A stretch of 64,000 nt of DNA, taken from contig JAXBDG010000006.1 in NCBI GenBank assembly GCA_036320915.1, positions 2,108,001-2,172,000 of the forward strand. The letters run 5' to 3'. The DNA comes from Linnemannia elongata (lineage: Eukaryota > Mortierellomycota > Mortierellomycetes > Mortierellales > Mortierellaceae). The notes under the pieces were generated by a model. It searched no databases. It was not told the origin of the DNA and saw nothing but the letters and a program-made list of their open reading frames with translations. Shown here in pieces: positions 52,229 to 63,076 of this stretch. The position numbers were made by a program, and so were the translations under genes. Position 1 is the first letter of the stretch. Each line of letters opens with the position of its first letter.

Positions 52229-54243
52229 TTACGAGGGTGCTAGTGGAGATAGTACGGCTTCACTAGACCGTACGAATTCCTGAGGCGCAACTTCTGAAAA
52301 ACTCTGCAAAGACGCTTGGTTGATGACACTAGAATAGGCAGGGGCACTAGAATAGCCCAAATCCATACTTTCCGACAAACGATTCGATGGCACATTGGGT
52401 ATTGACTCTGGCGACCCTGTTCGAGCTCCTGGTGTTGTTATATTTCCTGATCCTGGTGCTGATTCTGGGGCTCCAGACGCCGTTGACGCGGCTATGTTTG
52501 AAACAGTCGTGACAACATTTGGCCGGGGGTGACTTGAGAACTGAGTAGCTCGAATTTGATCCTGCAACACCCTCATCCTTTCCTGTAATACTCTCAACTC
52601 CTCCTGCATGTGCTCGGGTATAGGAGTGATAGGCGCCATGGGAAGGATGTCGATAGATCCTGTTTGGCCTTCTGCGTAGCTGGCGTCGGAGTACTTTCCT
52701 TCGATGTAATTAGGCTCGCTGTCATATCCCATCTTCTTAGATGAAACACTGATGTCGTCGTCTTCATCAGGAACGGATTGGTTCTCGGCGGTTGTGGTAG
52801 TGGTGATGCTGTCCTTGCTCCTGCGGATCCAGCATCTCATGACAATCAGCAAAAATACTCCAGATATGACGACTATAACTCCAACGACAGTACCCGAGAT
52901 GCCTCCTGCTGACGGCGCTGATGACGGCGAAGAATCAGGCGTACGTAAATGATCTGTAACATAAAATGATCCGCCCCCAAGCTGATCCATTGTATCGCCT
53001 GCGTCGTATAAGAAACTCATCGTTTTGTTCCACTGGCTTAATGCAAACCCCGTCCTTCTAGATCCGGAACCGAGAGCTACGAAGTAGTCTAAGTTGACAA
53101 CATCGCCGTCAAACTCTATACCCGCGCCCACGATAAGGGAGGTGCTGAGATTCTTAATCGTGTGGAGTATGCCCCGGTATAACCCATCGAGGAACTATAT
53201 CAAGTGAGGAGAGAGGATGAATAAATGTTGTGAAAGGACGTGCTGTATGATAGTTAAAGTGATAATTTGTGTGATGATGCAATCAAGTCATATATTTCTT
53301 ACTTCGTACCCGCAGACCAGGGTTAAGGAACCTTGTTTGGCGTAGACGATTGGTTTTGGAGAAAAGTGGCATCTAGTCGTCATATAGTAACCTTCAGTCA
53401 TAGCAGTTGTGTTGTAAATCGTGCCGATCGGAATCGTTTTACTGATGATTGCGAGAGGGAACCCTGTCAGGAAGGCTGGGGACGCCGTCGACGAGGAGAG
53501 AGGCTTAGGACTATACGCGTAGATATATCCGTTGCCGATTGCCAGGGCTTTTGTTTCGCCTCCGTGAATAGTGCCGTTCTAATGAAAACAGATGTGATAT
53601 GGTTCAGCTGGGTGTAGGGATAGAGGAAAGTTCGTTTGTTTATAAGTGCATACAAAGGCTGGCTCACCATACTCCAGACAGCCATTGGTGCGAGGGTCAT
53701 TGTAGACTCGTCGAGAGTCGCCAGGGCGATGGTGTTCGTGTCGGAGAGAGACGCGTGGACTAGCATGGCATTCGCACTGCTGTTGGTATATCCCAGAGAA
53801 TACTCGTTAAAGGGTCCCGACCAGGTAAACCCATCGGCGACAGTGATGTTAGACCATGCGCCATCTCCATTGTAGCCGACCCTAGGGTCCATTTTTCCTG
53901 CAGGATCGTATCGAATTCCGAAAGGTAGCTTGGTGCTGGCAAAGGGTGTTGTTGATGTATATTGGCCGAACATGGTGAAGACACCCAGTGCGTTCATCGC
54001 GCAGGAGGTATCGATGCCGTTAATTGAGCCTGGATATCCGCTCAGCTTTGAGCCGTCGATCTTGGAAACAACAAACCAATCGAGGTTCTCTGTGGTGGAT
54101 GGGGATGGGTTGACGTTTGACTTGACCAAGACGGCGTATAGGGGCTGAAGGAGAGTGGAGTCGTAGTCCTCCGCATAGGCAAAACCAAAGAAAGTCGTTG
54201 CGCTCAGATCTGTTGTAAGGCAAAGGAGGTTGAGTTTTCCCAT
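52229..54243 (-). CDS. Single-pass membrane protein with large extracellular part, unknown family
   Basis: Three exons (54243-53668, 53578-53303, 53194-52229), all phase 0, encode about 605 residues from MGKLNLLCL. The first ~370 residues look extracellular: many Asn-X-Ser/Thr sites (SNITVADG, YTNSSANA, YNTTAMTE), short beta-like repeats, and few charges. Each repeat-like block contains phrases such as IALATLDESTMTLAPMAVWS and ALAIGNGYIYAYSP, hinting at a beta-propeller, but I cannot name it. A transmembrane segment (GTVVGVIVVISGVFLLIVMR) follows a Ser/Pro stalk. The cytoplasmic tail has acidic and coiled parts (EELRVLQERMRVLQDQI) and a Ser/Pro-rich end. The N-terminal boundary is uncertain: no clear signal peptide starts at 54243, so an upstream signal exon joined at about 54266 (acceptor before LAPSSG) is plausible. 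Confidence 0.7.
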
Positions 54244-55256
54244 TCCTGATGATGGTGCCAGCTGTAATGATGGCGGTGATATTCTTTAGGAGAGAGTTAT
54301 TAAAAGAAGGTGTATGAATGAGGCCAGGATATGTGCATGAAATGCGCAAAAGAGAGAAAAAAAAGACAGAGAAAGAAAGGCGCAAAGGAGGCGAGAATAA
54401 GCATTATACAACGCTACAGTGAAGCTCAAAAGAGGGGAATAGGAAGGGGAAGGGAGGGAGAGCAAGAGGTGCAAAGGGCGTCTATTCATATAAATCCTTC
54501 CCAACTGTGAGCCCAGCGCATGTGAAGTTGAGTGGGTGGGTGTGTGTGCATGAATTACTATCCACTTTCCAATTTCTCTTGTGCGGAAAGCATAAACTGA
54601 AGAATGGATGTCCCAAGTAAAAACAACATGGCACACCCGCTTCTGTGAATGTACATTTCTTAGGGCTTTCATAATTGGCAAAAATCAAGGTGGCACCTTC
54701 TCTCTTTCTCAAGTCTCAATAACTATTAGAACTTTTCTCTTCTTAGTCTTGGGGTTTCTTCAAGATGCTTGACCAAGGGAACCTGGCGAACTCCTTCCAT
54801 TCAACTTATATGGTGAAGTATCGAAAACAAAAGTAATAGTCGCCTGCTGAATGCTTGTGTGGTACAAGCGAATACAATCAAACAAACCTTTTCCTTACCC
54901 CGTTCTTCCGTTGCTGACTGAGAGCCCCTGATGTGAACAAGGGGCACCGAAATGGCTAATCGATTGCACAGACAGGAAATGCTCAACATGCGATGGGAGA
55001 AGGAAGAGAGGGAAGAACGACGGGCACCAATTGAAAATACGAATGGCTTTTACCTTCAGATGTACCTTTGCAATGCGCGCTCATACGTATATAACGCTCA
55101 GATGTACCAAGCGTAAAATTTTCTCGCTTAAGTTTTCTCTACTCTGAATAGTGTCATGCCGCTCCATTCCTCTTCGCTTCTTGGTCCTCGACCCATTTCT
55201 CCCACACCCCATTGCTCCATCATCCTTACCTTCTATACCTCTTACTATTCTTGACA
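54244..55256. other. Intergenic: upstream of array copy A
   Basis: No gene seen. A stretch at about 54890-54990 (including GAGAGCC..., GGGGCAC and AATCGAT.GCACA.ACAGGAA) recurs at about 58150-58230 upstream of copy C, showing that promoters were duplicated with the genes. A TATATAA box is at 55088-55094. Confidence 0.6.
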
Positions 55257-55439
55257 ATGAAGATCGAAATTCTTCTCCTCGGCTTGATCGCAAGTATCAC
55301 CACCGCACTCCCAGCCGGGAACCAGATCGTCCCCTCTTCCATCCCTGCAAGGAACTCGACACGAAGTTTTCCTATGTGCTTTTCACTTTTATCGTATGCC
55401 TATATATTTTGGTCAAAGAGGAAGAACACTAGATATTAG
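55257..55439 (+). pseudogene. Array copy A: orphan signal-peptide exon
   Basis: The first 36 codons (MKIEILLLGLIASITTALPA ... ARNSTR) closely match the first exon of copy C (MKIGNLLLGLAASVATALPA ... GRNSTR) and, more loosely, copy B. Where B and C have a splice donor after NSTR, copy A reads CGAAGTTTTCC, so the GGTA donor is lost. No second exon with the cysteine-containing domain was found before copy B. The frame runs on to a stop at 55439, giving about 60 residues. TATA box and a downstream AATAAA (55635-55640) remain. It is either a truncated pseudogene or a very short secreted peptide gene. Confidence 0.65.
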
Positions 55440-56619
55440 TAATTGAAGTAATTATTGGGACTGTGTCGCTTGGTAAATGGACAATGTCTAGTGTTGTTTT
55501 GATCATCTTTTCTTTGCTTATTGTCGGCCGACGGGGAGGGAGGTGATTGTCCTGTTTGCTTACTCCATTTTTCCTTGTAGCCTGTTGTTGTTTTCAACTT
55601 TGTATTTTCTTCTTCGCGTTCTGAGATTGACATCAATAAAAATAATCGGTTTTTGACATTGCTGTATTTTATAATCTACTTACACAAAGCATGGGTGCTT
55701 CACCCATTTTCCATATATTCGGGTGTCCCTCCTTGCCAGTGTTTTTCATTGTCAACCTCTTTTTCTGGTGTCCATTGTTTGCGGCCGTCTGAGGTCAGAA
55801 AACCTGATTGCCACCCAGATGTTTCATCGTGTGTTTCTTCATCCAAATCATGTCAGTCATTCCGATGGGGACGCCCATCTGAGAAACGGACGGCCAGGTT
55901 TTGATCGTGCATGATAGCTCACATTGCACAGACCGGAATGCCCTGTAGCTTTGCATCTTTCTTTTCTTTTGAGGTAATGCGCCATTGACTTTTGGTTGCC
56001 CTAGAGAATGCTCGAGCGGAGTGAGCCCAGTTGTGGGTCCTTCGAAGTCGTGTATGGTCTGAGAAAGAGTAAAACTTGCTTGAAACTTACCTTGAGAGGA
56101 AGGAGATAGTAGAAAGACAGTAAACAACGTTGAAAAAAAAAAATGCTTTGACCAAGGAGCCTGGAATTGCATTCAATAGATTCAATAGTCTGAATCGCTT
56201 CTTGACTCTGAAATGCTTCCTTTCATTCAATTTTACCTGAACCGACGAAGAAAATAGACACTCACTCGTCTATTGACGTTTGAGTTGCACCAACAAAAGG
56301 AAGAAAACCTTTTCCCTTTCCTCCCTTTCGGTTATTGAATAAAAGCTCCCTTCCCTCAGAGTGAACTTGGACGCATAGATGGTAAAGCGATGACGGATCG
56401 AGCACAGTACTCGTTTTGACACAAGTGCACACAACTTGGACCCGTTTGAATTGATGCAAGACCGACATAAAATAACTGGACACATTTTTCTCCCTCGTAC
56501 CTTTCATTTTCTTTTATCCATCGTCTCAAACTGCCTTTATACCTTGACCCTTTGCCTTTCTCCCATATCTTTTATCGCCCATCGTTCCCTCTATCTATAT
56601 TACTATTCCGCTCCTATCC
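55440..56619. other. Spacer between array copies A and B
   Basis: No gene seen. About 55880-55970 (GCACAGACCGGA...CCTGTAG...TTTCTTTTCTTTT) resembles about 57690-57740 downstream of copy B. A stretch like CCAAGGAGCCTGG recurs near 54775 and 56153. Confidence 0.5.
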
Positions 56620-57179
56620 ATGAAGAATATTAACCTTTTCTTCATCTTAGCTGCTGTCAGCACTGCTACTGCAGTCCCTACCCGGAACCAACCCACTGCT
56701 CCTCCTCACCCTTCAAGGAATTCGACGAGGTAGGTATCGTAGCATCTTCCTATAAGAAGAAAAAAGGCAAGTTAACGGGCTGTATCCTATTGTTCCTGAC
56801 TTTTCCCCCTCTCTTATCCCATTTCTATACCAGCAGCTCATTACGCAACAACACTATGTCCACAAGTGGCTGCAGGTCGACAACCCTGCGCTGGGGCCAA
56901 ATCCGACCAACCCTATTTTCCTCATTGCATTCCAAGATCACCTTTGAATTAGAGGGCAACTCTTATTACGGCAAGATACCATTCCACAAGGACACGGATG
57001 ACCAGAAGCAATGGTGTTCCGACGACCAGGTTTTCTGTGCGACCCATGCATCTGGAACCACGGACAAACGTCTTACGCTTATGTACGGTGGACGGTACTA
57101 CTATCACCCCGTGCCGAACAGGATCTATGATCATGACCCCGATGCTTTTAATTATGAGTATTGGGGTTGTGTCTCTTGA
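56620..57179 (+). CDS. Array copy B: small secreted four-cysteine protein (type I)
   Basis: Two exons (56620-56729, 56834-57179) encode 151 residues. Exon 1 is a signal peptide (MKNINLFFILAAVSTATAVP) and a short Ser/Pro/Asn linker ending NSTR. The intron is in phase 2. The mature domain reads GCRSTTLRW ... LEGNSYYGKIPFHKD ... WCSDDQVFCATHA ... LTLMYGGRYYY ... YEYWGCVS, with cysteines near each end and a central WCxxxxxFC pair, so two disulfides are likely. No known domain is recognised. The acceptor is CAGCAG (NAGNAG): use of either AG changes the protein by one serine. It is secreted by prediction. Position in a tandem array with C and D, and matching length and intron, show common descent. 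Confidence 0.82.
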
Positions 57180-57461
57180 TGTAGGTTTGGTTATCTTGGG
57201 CACAATTGGGGGGGGAGATGATGAGGTTTTTTTCACCAACGTCTTTGGTCCTTTTGTGGGGACCCTGTGCGTTTATTATTATTTTTTTCCTCTGAGTTTG
57301 ATAGTCATATAAACCAGGTTCATTCTAACAGGCTTCATCCACGAATTGTAATGATAACGACTGCCTGTATGGCAAAATGTGTGTCTTATTTTTTTATTGG
57401 TCATGCCTGGTTATCGATGTTCGCGATATGTGATTTATTTTCTCACACTTTTAGGCGCAAA

Positions 57462-57498
<37 letters not shown>

Positions 57499-58529
57499 AG
57501 CTCATGAGGGTTCTGAACTGGCATCATGCAAACTCATGAACACGAATGTACAGTACTTGCATGATTTTATCTGAACTTTTTTTTGCTCACGAAAACAAAA
57601 AACAAAATTGCAAGACTCTAGGGCATGAGATAGAGGAGCATCCGTGAGAGAGATGGTCATGCAATTTTCAAAGGCGGATACGTGCTCACGTCGCACAGAC
57701 AGGAGACCCCTGTAGTTTTTCTTTCCTCTTCTTTTTTCTTTTGGTTTGCGGAAAAGGAGCGCAAACAACGTGAGCCTTTTGTGACCAATTGAAAGAGACA
57801 AAACTTCGTTCGGAACTCAACTTGAGCAAGCAGAATACAGGATCGTAAGGCGGTTGAAAGGGCAACAGTGCTGAAAGATAGAACATCGGCAATCCCGATC
57901 GCACTAAGAGCGCTCCTTTTTTCACACACAAACTGAGGCGCGCAAAGGGGAAGAAAGCGTGGCACTCGAACCTTCAGCGGAGGATAACAACCTCTCAATG
58001 CCATCTCTTTCAGTCCTAAAATCACGTCCCTCATTGTCTGTCTACGCGCTTCTCCTGTCAGTATCGAGTACCTCTTCTCAATACTCTTCACTTTCAACTT
58101 TTATTGGTCTGAGAAAAAGACACTCCGTCGCACCAAAGAAACCTGCTTCTCTTCTTCCTTTGTTGGTTGAGAGCCTCCTGAAATATGCATGGGGCACTGT
58201 GAAGGAAAATCGATAGCACAAACAGGAAGACTACAGTACACAGAAGGGAAGGAGGAAGAGCGGCGGGAGCTATTTTACAATAACATGCAATATTCGTGTT
58301 CAACGTACCCTTTGCTCATGTCAATGCAACTCCCTCGGTGGCAGAGCCGACCCCTATATGCTGGGAAGCCTGGAATAATAAATTCTCTCTATTTTTCTCC
58401 TTTCTTTCTTTGTGTTTTGACCACTCTTTCACGTTACATATCATTCTTCACTTTCCTTGACCGTCGACCTATTGCTTCCACGCACCATCACTCCACTGTC
58501 CCCACCGTACCCCTTCTCTATTCATTGCC
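57180..58529. other. Spacer between array copies B and C
   Basis: No gene seen. A 34-nt poly-A run is at 57463-57496. The region at 58140-58230 resembles the one upstream of copy A. A TATAT box is at about 58355. Confidence 0.5.
57463..57496 (+). repeat. 34-nt poly-A tract
   Basis: Uninterrupted A run in the spacer after copy B. Confidence 0.95.
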
Positions 58530-59085
58530 ATGAAGATTGGAAACCTTCTCCTCGGTTTGGCCGCCAGTGTCGCCACCGCACTCCCTGCTCGGAATCAAAC
58601 CAGTACCCCTTCCATCTCTGGAAGGAATTCGACTCGGTAAATCTTCTTTTGCCCACTGTGATCATTCACTCATAATGAAGAAGAATTTTATATTGACTTC
58701 TGCTATTCTTTCACGCCTACATTCCCTTCTTCCGACTAGCACATCGCCTAACGCCATCTCCGTACAAGGCTGCAAGTCCACCACGCTCCGATGGTGGCGA
58801 GAGCCCATAGGAGCGGGAATGTGGAACAGTCTGTTCAAGTTCACTGTGTCCGGCATCTACAGTGGCACGATACCCCCTCACCAAGACCCATTCAGATTCA
58901 GTGATTATTGTTCGAACGACGGGATATTCTGTGTGAGGCATATTATGGGACCCGCGTCTTGGGCTGTCAACTTTACGTATGGCGAACGCGTCTATATTCA
59001 GCCGGAAATCAGTTATAACCACACAGCACCGCAAATAGGAAATCGGAATTGGGACGTGGAGTACTGGGGTTGTGTTCTTGTTTGA
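58530..59085 (+). CDS. Array copy C: small secreted four-cysteine protein (type I)
   Basis: Two exons (58530-58636, 58740-59085) encode 150 residues. Exon 1 gives the signal peptide MKIGNLLLGLAASVATALPA and linker to GRNSTR; the intron is in phase 2, at the same site as in B. The mature domain reads GCKSTTLRWW ... FKFTVSGIYSGTIPPHQD ... YCSNDGIFCVRHI ... VNFTYGERVYI ... DVEYWGCVLV, aligning with B over its whole length, cysteines included. There is one NFT sequon in the mature part. Secreted by prediction; function unknown. Its promoter region is related to that of copy A, so A and C may be the closest pair. Confidence 0.82.
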
Positions 59086-60895
59086 GTGGACGATGCCTCA
59101 GCTTATTATCTTTATCGCGATAGGAGGCTGGTGAGTGAGGTGTTGGATCGAATTCTTCAACTTTCTTAGGTCCCGATCGCGTTTTTTTGCTTTTCTTCTC
59201 TAAGATGGACTTGAATAAAAGGTGGATTTTAAACTTTTCTGGGATTTATGCTGCCCATTCGCAGTGTTTGGCATAGTGCAACAGAAAATAGCAGCTCGGG
59301 ATAGCTCTCTTTTAACAAGATGGCAAATATGAATGTAATTGATTAATGTTAATTTTCCAACAGACAAGAACACCAGACAATAACAATCAAAAAGAAGTGC
59401 AGTGCAAAGGGTGCCGGACGATCCACCCCGAATGGCGGGGGTGAACGCCTACTCAAGAAACGAACAATTGAAACCTCAGAATTGTGGATGGATTGTGGAT
59501 GGATTCTGACGCCGCACAAACCGGAGAATGTTTTTCAGTTTCTCTTTTTTAGTTGCCTTCAAGATACAAACTATGTGGACGTTTTGTGTCCTATTCACGT
59601 TGTGTATGGCCTAAGACAGAGATACCCCTATTCGACATAATCAAATATACTCGAACGACAGAAGTATTGATTGAAATGGCATTAGTTCTAAAGGGCATAG
59701 CAGCATGCAAACCCACACACACACACCGTCTTCTTTTCAACCATCCACTCGTCTACTCTAGCGTCGAGCCCTATGCAGATTGTATACCCGCCTCTTTGGC
59801 CTGGACAGCCTAAGGCGAAACCCTAAATGAAATCTGGCTCGAATTTCGCAACTATTACACGGTCACGTCGGGAAACACCTCTACGCTTACCTCGAAATCG
59901 ACTCGGATGACAAGTCGTTCCGTGCGCTCCACTTTGACGGCTCTGAGGTGGACAGAATGATATTGATGTTAATGGCTAGCATTACTTCCATGAGACCAAG
60001 AATGTTCGCTCCGCGAACAGAAGCAAGTTTACCTACTAGTACTTTCTCAACGTCAATCAGTCTGCCCTTTTTTGTAGATGGCACTTTTTTGGGATTGTGT
60101 CGCAAGCCGATACCTCCGTCATTGTGGTGGGAAAGGAGATGAAAGATATCGTTCTATTCGTGGCAGTGAGTGAGAAGGTTAGGGTACTATGTGTTCAACG
60201 ATAATTCAAGTGGCGCCATGAAAGAAAGTCTCGCAAGACACATAGGCGATGAATAGAATGGTTTTGTTTTGAACCAGGGATATTCCTCCGTTCCGGGGGT
60301 GTGGATCACGGTGAAGGGAAAGGTGTACTGAACGCCCCTATGCCGTATGAAATACGCATTTTGCTTGTCATGATGCATCGTAGCCGCTGCCTTGCATTCG
60401 ATAGGAATAAAAGAGGGGGGCTGCATGTGGGGGCGTCTTGCAGGTGTAGAATATCAAACAGTATAATAGAATAAACGAAAGGAAGGGATGCCTCTGCTTG
60501 CTATATAGCTTTTAGCACAACATACATATGAGATATACATTCTTGACGCAACCCTAATTGTTATGTGATACTGATTGGGTGCCCAACGCTCCCTTTGTTA
60601 ATTGCCCTTCGAGATAGTAGATCAAGCATCGCTGGCACGCCTCTTTATTTTTTTCGTTTTTTTTATGCCATGTTTGATTGGCCAATTTTATGTTTAGATT
60701 CTTATTGTTTTTTGCTCATGCCTCATGTTCAGACATGAATAAAAGGATACGCATATTTCACTATTTTTTTCTCGCTACTCAAGAATGTCACCTCCAACAT
60801 CACGCAATTGGCACTTTCAATTCTCATCTACTCGCCGCTGCTCTATCCACATCGTCTCTCCCATTCAAGCACCGTTTAAAGGTAGCTCCCACATC
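59086..60895. other. Spacer between array copies C and D with possible gene relics
   Basis: No intact gene. A 12-bp tandem duplication (GGATGGATTGTG) lies near 59485. From about 59836 to 60195 the plus strand shows coding-looking but broken sequence (separate entry). Confidence 0.4.
59836..60200 (+). pseudogene. Possible gene relic between array copies C and D
   Basis: Plus-strand pieces look coding but lack a start and are broken: one reads HVGKHLYAYLEIDSDDKSF, another HYFHETKNVRSANRSKFTY then a stop, and a third FFGIVSQADTSVIVVGKEMK. They change frame between pieces. The opposite strand at 60187-60426 also reads well (GVQYTFPFTVIHTPGTEEYP). No family recognised, and not obviously related to the array proteins. 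Chance open frames are possible. Confidence 0.25.
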
Positions 60896-61485
60896 ATGCC
60901 GTACCTTTTCTTTTGGCTTTCGATCATTGGTATCATCGCCATCGCCCATATTATTATGCTCCCCGAACCTGCTTCTGCCAAACCTCCCACAATGTGAGTT
61001 TCACTTCATCTACTTGCACCAGAAAAATAATACTCGAGAACCAACCATTGGCCCTGTCTGCCTTACTCTTGCTATTTTCTCTTTTCCTGCCCTACTCTTT
61101 ATTCACTCGAATTTTTCGTTTATCTTCTAGCGCGCCCCGCCGATCGGAACCGGATATTCCATCCCATCCCTTGAACTCACAGCTCTGGTGGTGGGCTAAT
61201 AAGGACCCCAACCACGATGTAGACGGAGGGTACACCAACCAATTCAAGCTATATGTCGACGGACTTGATATGGGCGACTTGAAGGCTGATTCAACCGGTT
61301 TTGAGTCCACTTGCCATGAGCACAGAGAGTGGTGTGTTACTCATGGCAACCCCGACAAGGAGGAACTGGTGCTTTATTTCTGGTACAAGGGCAACAACTA
61401 CGATGATGCACTCAGATCGCAACGTTGCGACAGCCAAGGATGGGCTTGGTGTTCTCTGTACATCAACTTCACCAAACCTTTTTAG
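60896..61485 (+). CDS. Array copy D: small secreted cysteine-containing protein (type II)
   Basis: Two exons (60896-60993, 61131-61485) encode 150 residues. Exon 1 is hydrophobic (MPYLFFWLSIIGIIAIAHII ... ASAKP), a signal peptide; the intron is phase 2, as in B and C. The mature domain reads QLWWWANKDPNHD ... NQFKLYVDGLDMGDLK ... FESTCHEHREWCVTHGNP ... LYFWYKGNN ... CDSQGWAWCSLYINF. The order Trp cluster, strand, C-x7-C with WCVTHG, aromatic strand, C-terminal Cys parallels copies B and C, so type I and II look like one superfamily that has diverged. Function unknown. An upstream in-frame ATG at 60785 would add 37 residues, but the chosen ATG matches the start of copy F (MSRLFFWLP). Confidence 0.8.
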
Positions 61486-62164
61486 AATAGAGAGAGAAGT
61501 GAGGGTGAGGTATGGGGTAACTGGGTAGTAGTGAGTCAGTTTTGGGAGATATGCTTATCAAAGCAGGGTTCCGCGGTAGGCGAACTTTTTTATTTTCATA
61601 CGCTGTAGTCTTGTATACAATCTTTAACTAAATTGTTCATGCTAGTACAGTACTCTTGTGCCTCCGCATTTCTATTTTTTTATTCGCACTTCTCGGATGG
61701 GTAGTGGTACTCGCTTTCTGTAAGCGTCTCCTACCATCCACAATGAGATAATCCAAGTGATACCTTGCATGGTGCCTTCCTTGGCCCAGATAAAAGCGAA
61801 ACGGCAAGAGAAAAACGAAACAATAGTATACAAAGTAGCGCTCTATTGCTGATCCCTAACGACGCCTCTATTTGTTTCTAGGGGCATAGTTGTAACTATT
61901 GTATCCTCACTCGCCTCTCAAAGTTAAATTGGGATAAGTATTGCCTTTTTGCTTGATTTTTCTTTGTTATTGACCTCGCTGTAATATGGGTGTGATAAAA
62001 GGCTGAATGCCCATGCATTCTCCTTCAAAAACGTGCGACTCTCATCTTACTCGTCACCACAACAAATACCACCTACATACCATATATTAGATACATCAAG
62101 CGATAGTCTTCTCCATCCTTCTCGTAGCTATCCCCACAACACAGTCAGATATCTCCCCCACATC
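61486..62164. other. Spacer between array copies D and E1
   Basis: No gene seen. The end holds the decayed upstream region of copy E1. Confidence 0.5.
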
Positions 62165-62509
62165 ATACTGCTTCGTTTCGATTGACTACTAGTCATAGCT
62201 CTCGCCATTCTTGCCTATTTGCCGAGCTCTCTAGATCTGCCTCTACTCGCACCACCCCAGACGCGACCAAGTGAGCTCATACTTTCTTTTTGGAGAGAAA
62301 AAGCGCGACTGTTGCCGCCATTCTCTCTGATCTAGTTTTCTACTTGTAGCCCGAGCAGCGTCTTGACCTCGACCCTATGCTGATTCGCGGATAAGCCCAC
62401 TTACCACGCTATCAATGGAGATTACAGCCACGAGGTCACTCTAGGAGTCAATGGGAGGGATTTAGGCAAGATGAGGTATGATACATGGGGGTTTACAAAC
62501 ATATGCTAG
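62165..62509 (+). pseudogene. Array copy E1: broken type II secreted-protein gene
   Basis: The sequence CATCATA at the expected start aligns with CATCATG of copy D, so the start codon has become ATA. A donor-like GTGAGC at about 62272 and an acceptor at 62348-62349 keep the two-exon layout. In exon 2 the Trp cluster of D (LWWWANK) appears as Leu-Cys-stop-Phe-Ala-Asp-Lys, that is, a TGA within the cluster. Then HEVTLGVNGRDLGKMR matches the strand NQFKLYVDGLDMGDLK of D, and the frame ends at a TAG (62507) right after the first conserved Cys. The three lesions make this a clear pseudogene. Confidence 0.8.
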
Positions 62510-62596
62510 GAGTAGGTATGCCATAAAAGCCTCTTACTCCTAACCTGAATGACGATGGTTATTGTGTCTCTGAATCCCAGTTTCTTTTCTTCTCAG

Positions 62597-63076
62597 GTCC
62601 TAATATCAATGGACCCCTTCTTCTGTCGTGGATTGACCGCCGCATTGGAAACGGAAGAAATGTGCCGTTCTTCAGCACTTTTCTGGTGGTCTTTCAGAGT
62701 CTACTCGGAAAATGGTGATCACCATCACAACATGACCATGATCATCCAAGGTACCTTCTAGAGCAATCTGAGATAAAGGTCAAGGGACGTCTCGACTCAC
62801 TGCACGGACGATGGACTTTGGTGTGTGACCCATGGTGACCCCGAAAGCCCGGAAATGGCGATTCTGTACAAGAGGTATGAGTATCGACTACCAGGCACCT
62901 TGCTTGCGGGGACGATAATCCACGGGTCGCTTGTTTCCAGTACTGGAACTATATCATTTTTTAGAAAGGGCATCATCTACGGGTTGAGACACGGCCCAAA
63001 CTTTAATACAGCTTTTCGTGTCGAATTAGTCTCACGCTGCCCTCGCCTCTTTGTCGTACAATTCATGGACCACTGA
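62597..63076 (+). pseudogene. Array copy E2: broken type II secreted-protein gene, no signal exon
   Basis: An acceptor-like TTCTCAG at 62590-62596 precedes a domain related to copy D: ALFWWSFRVYSENGDHHHN, then MTMIIQG. The frame is cut by TAG (62759) and TAA (62774). Beyond the stops the same frame resumes as DVSTHCTDDGLWCVTHGDPE, which lines up residue for residue with D (24 positions from the glycine to WC). The rest (to 63076) has diverged from D. No signal exon or ATG was found upstream. It is a pseudogene. Confidence 0.75.
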
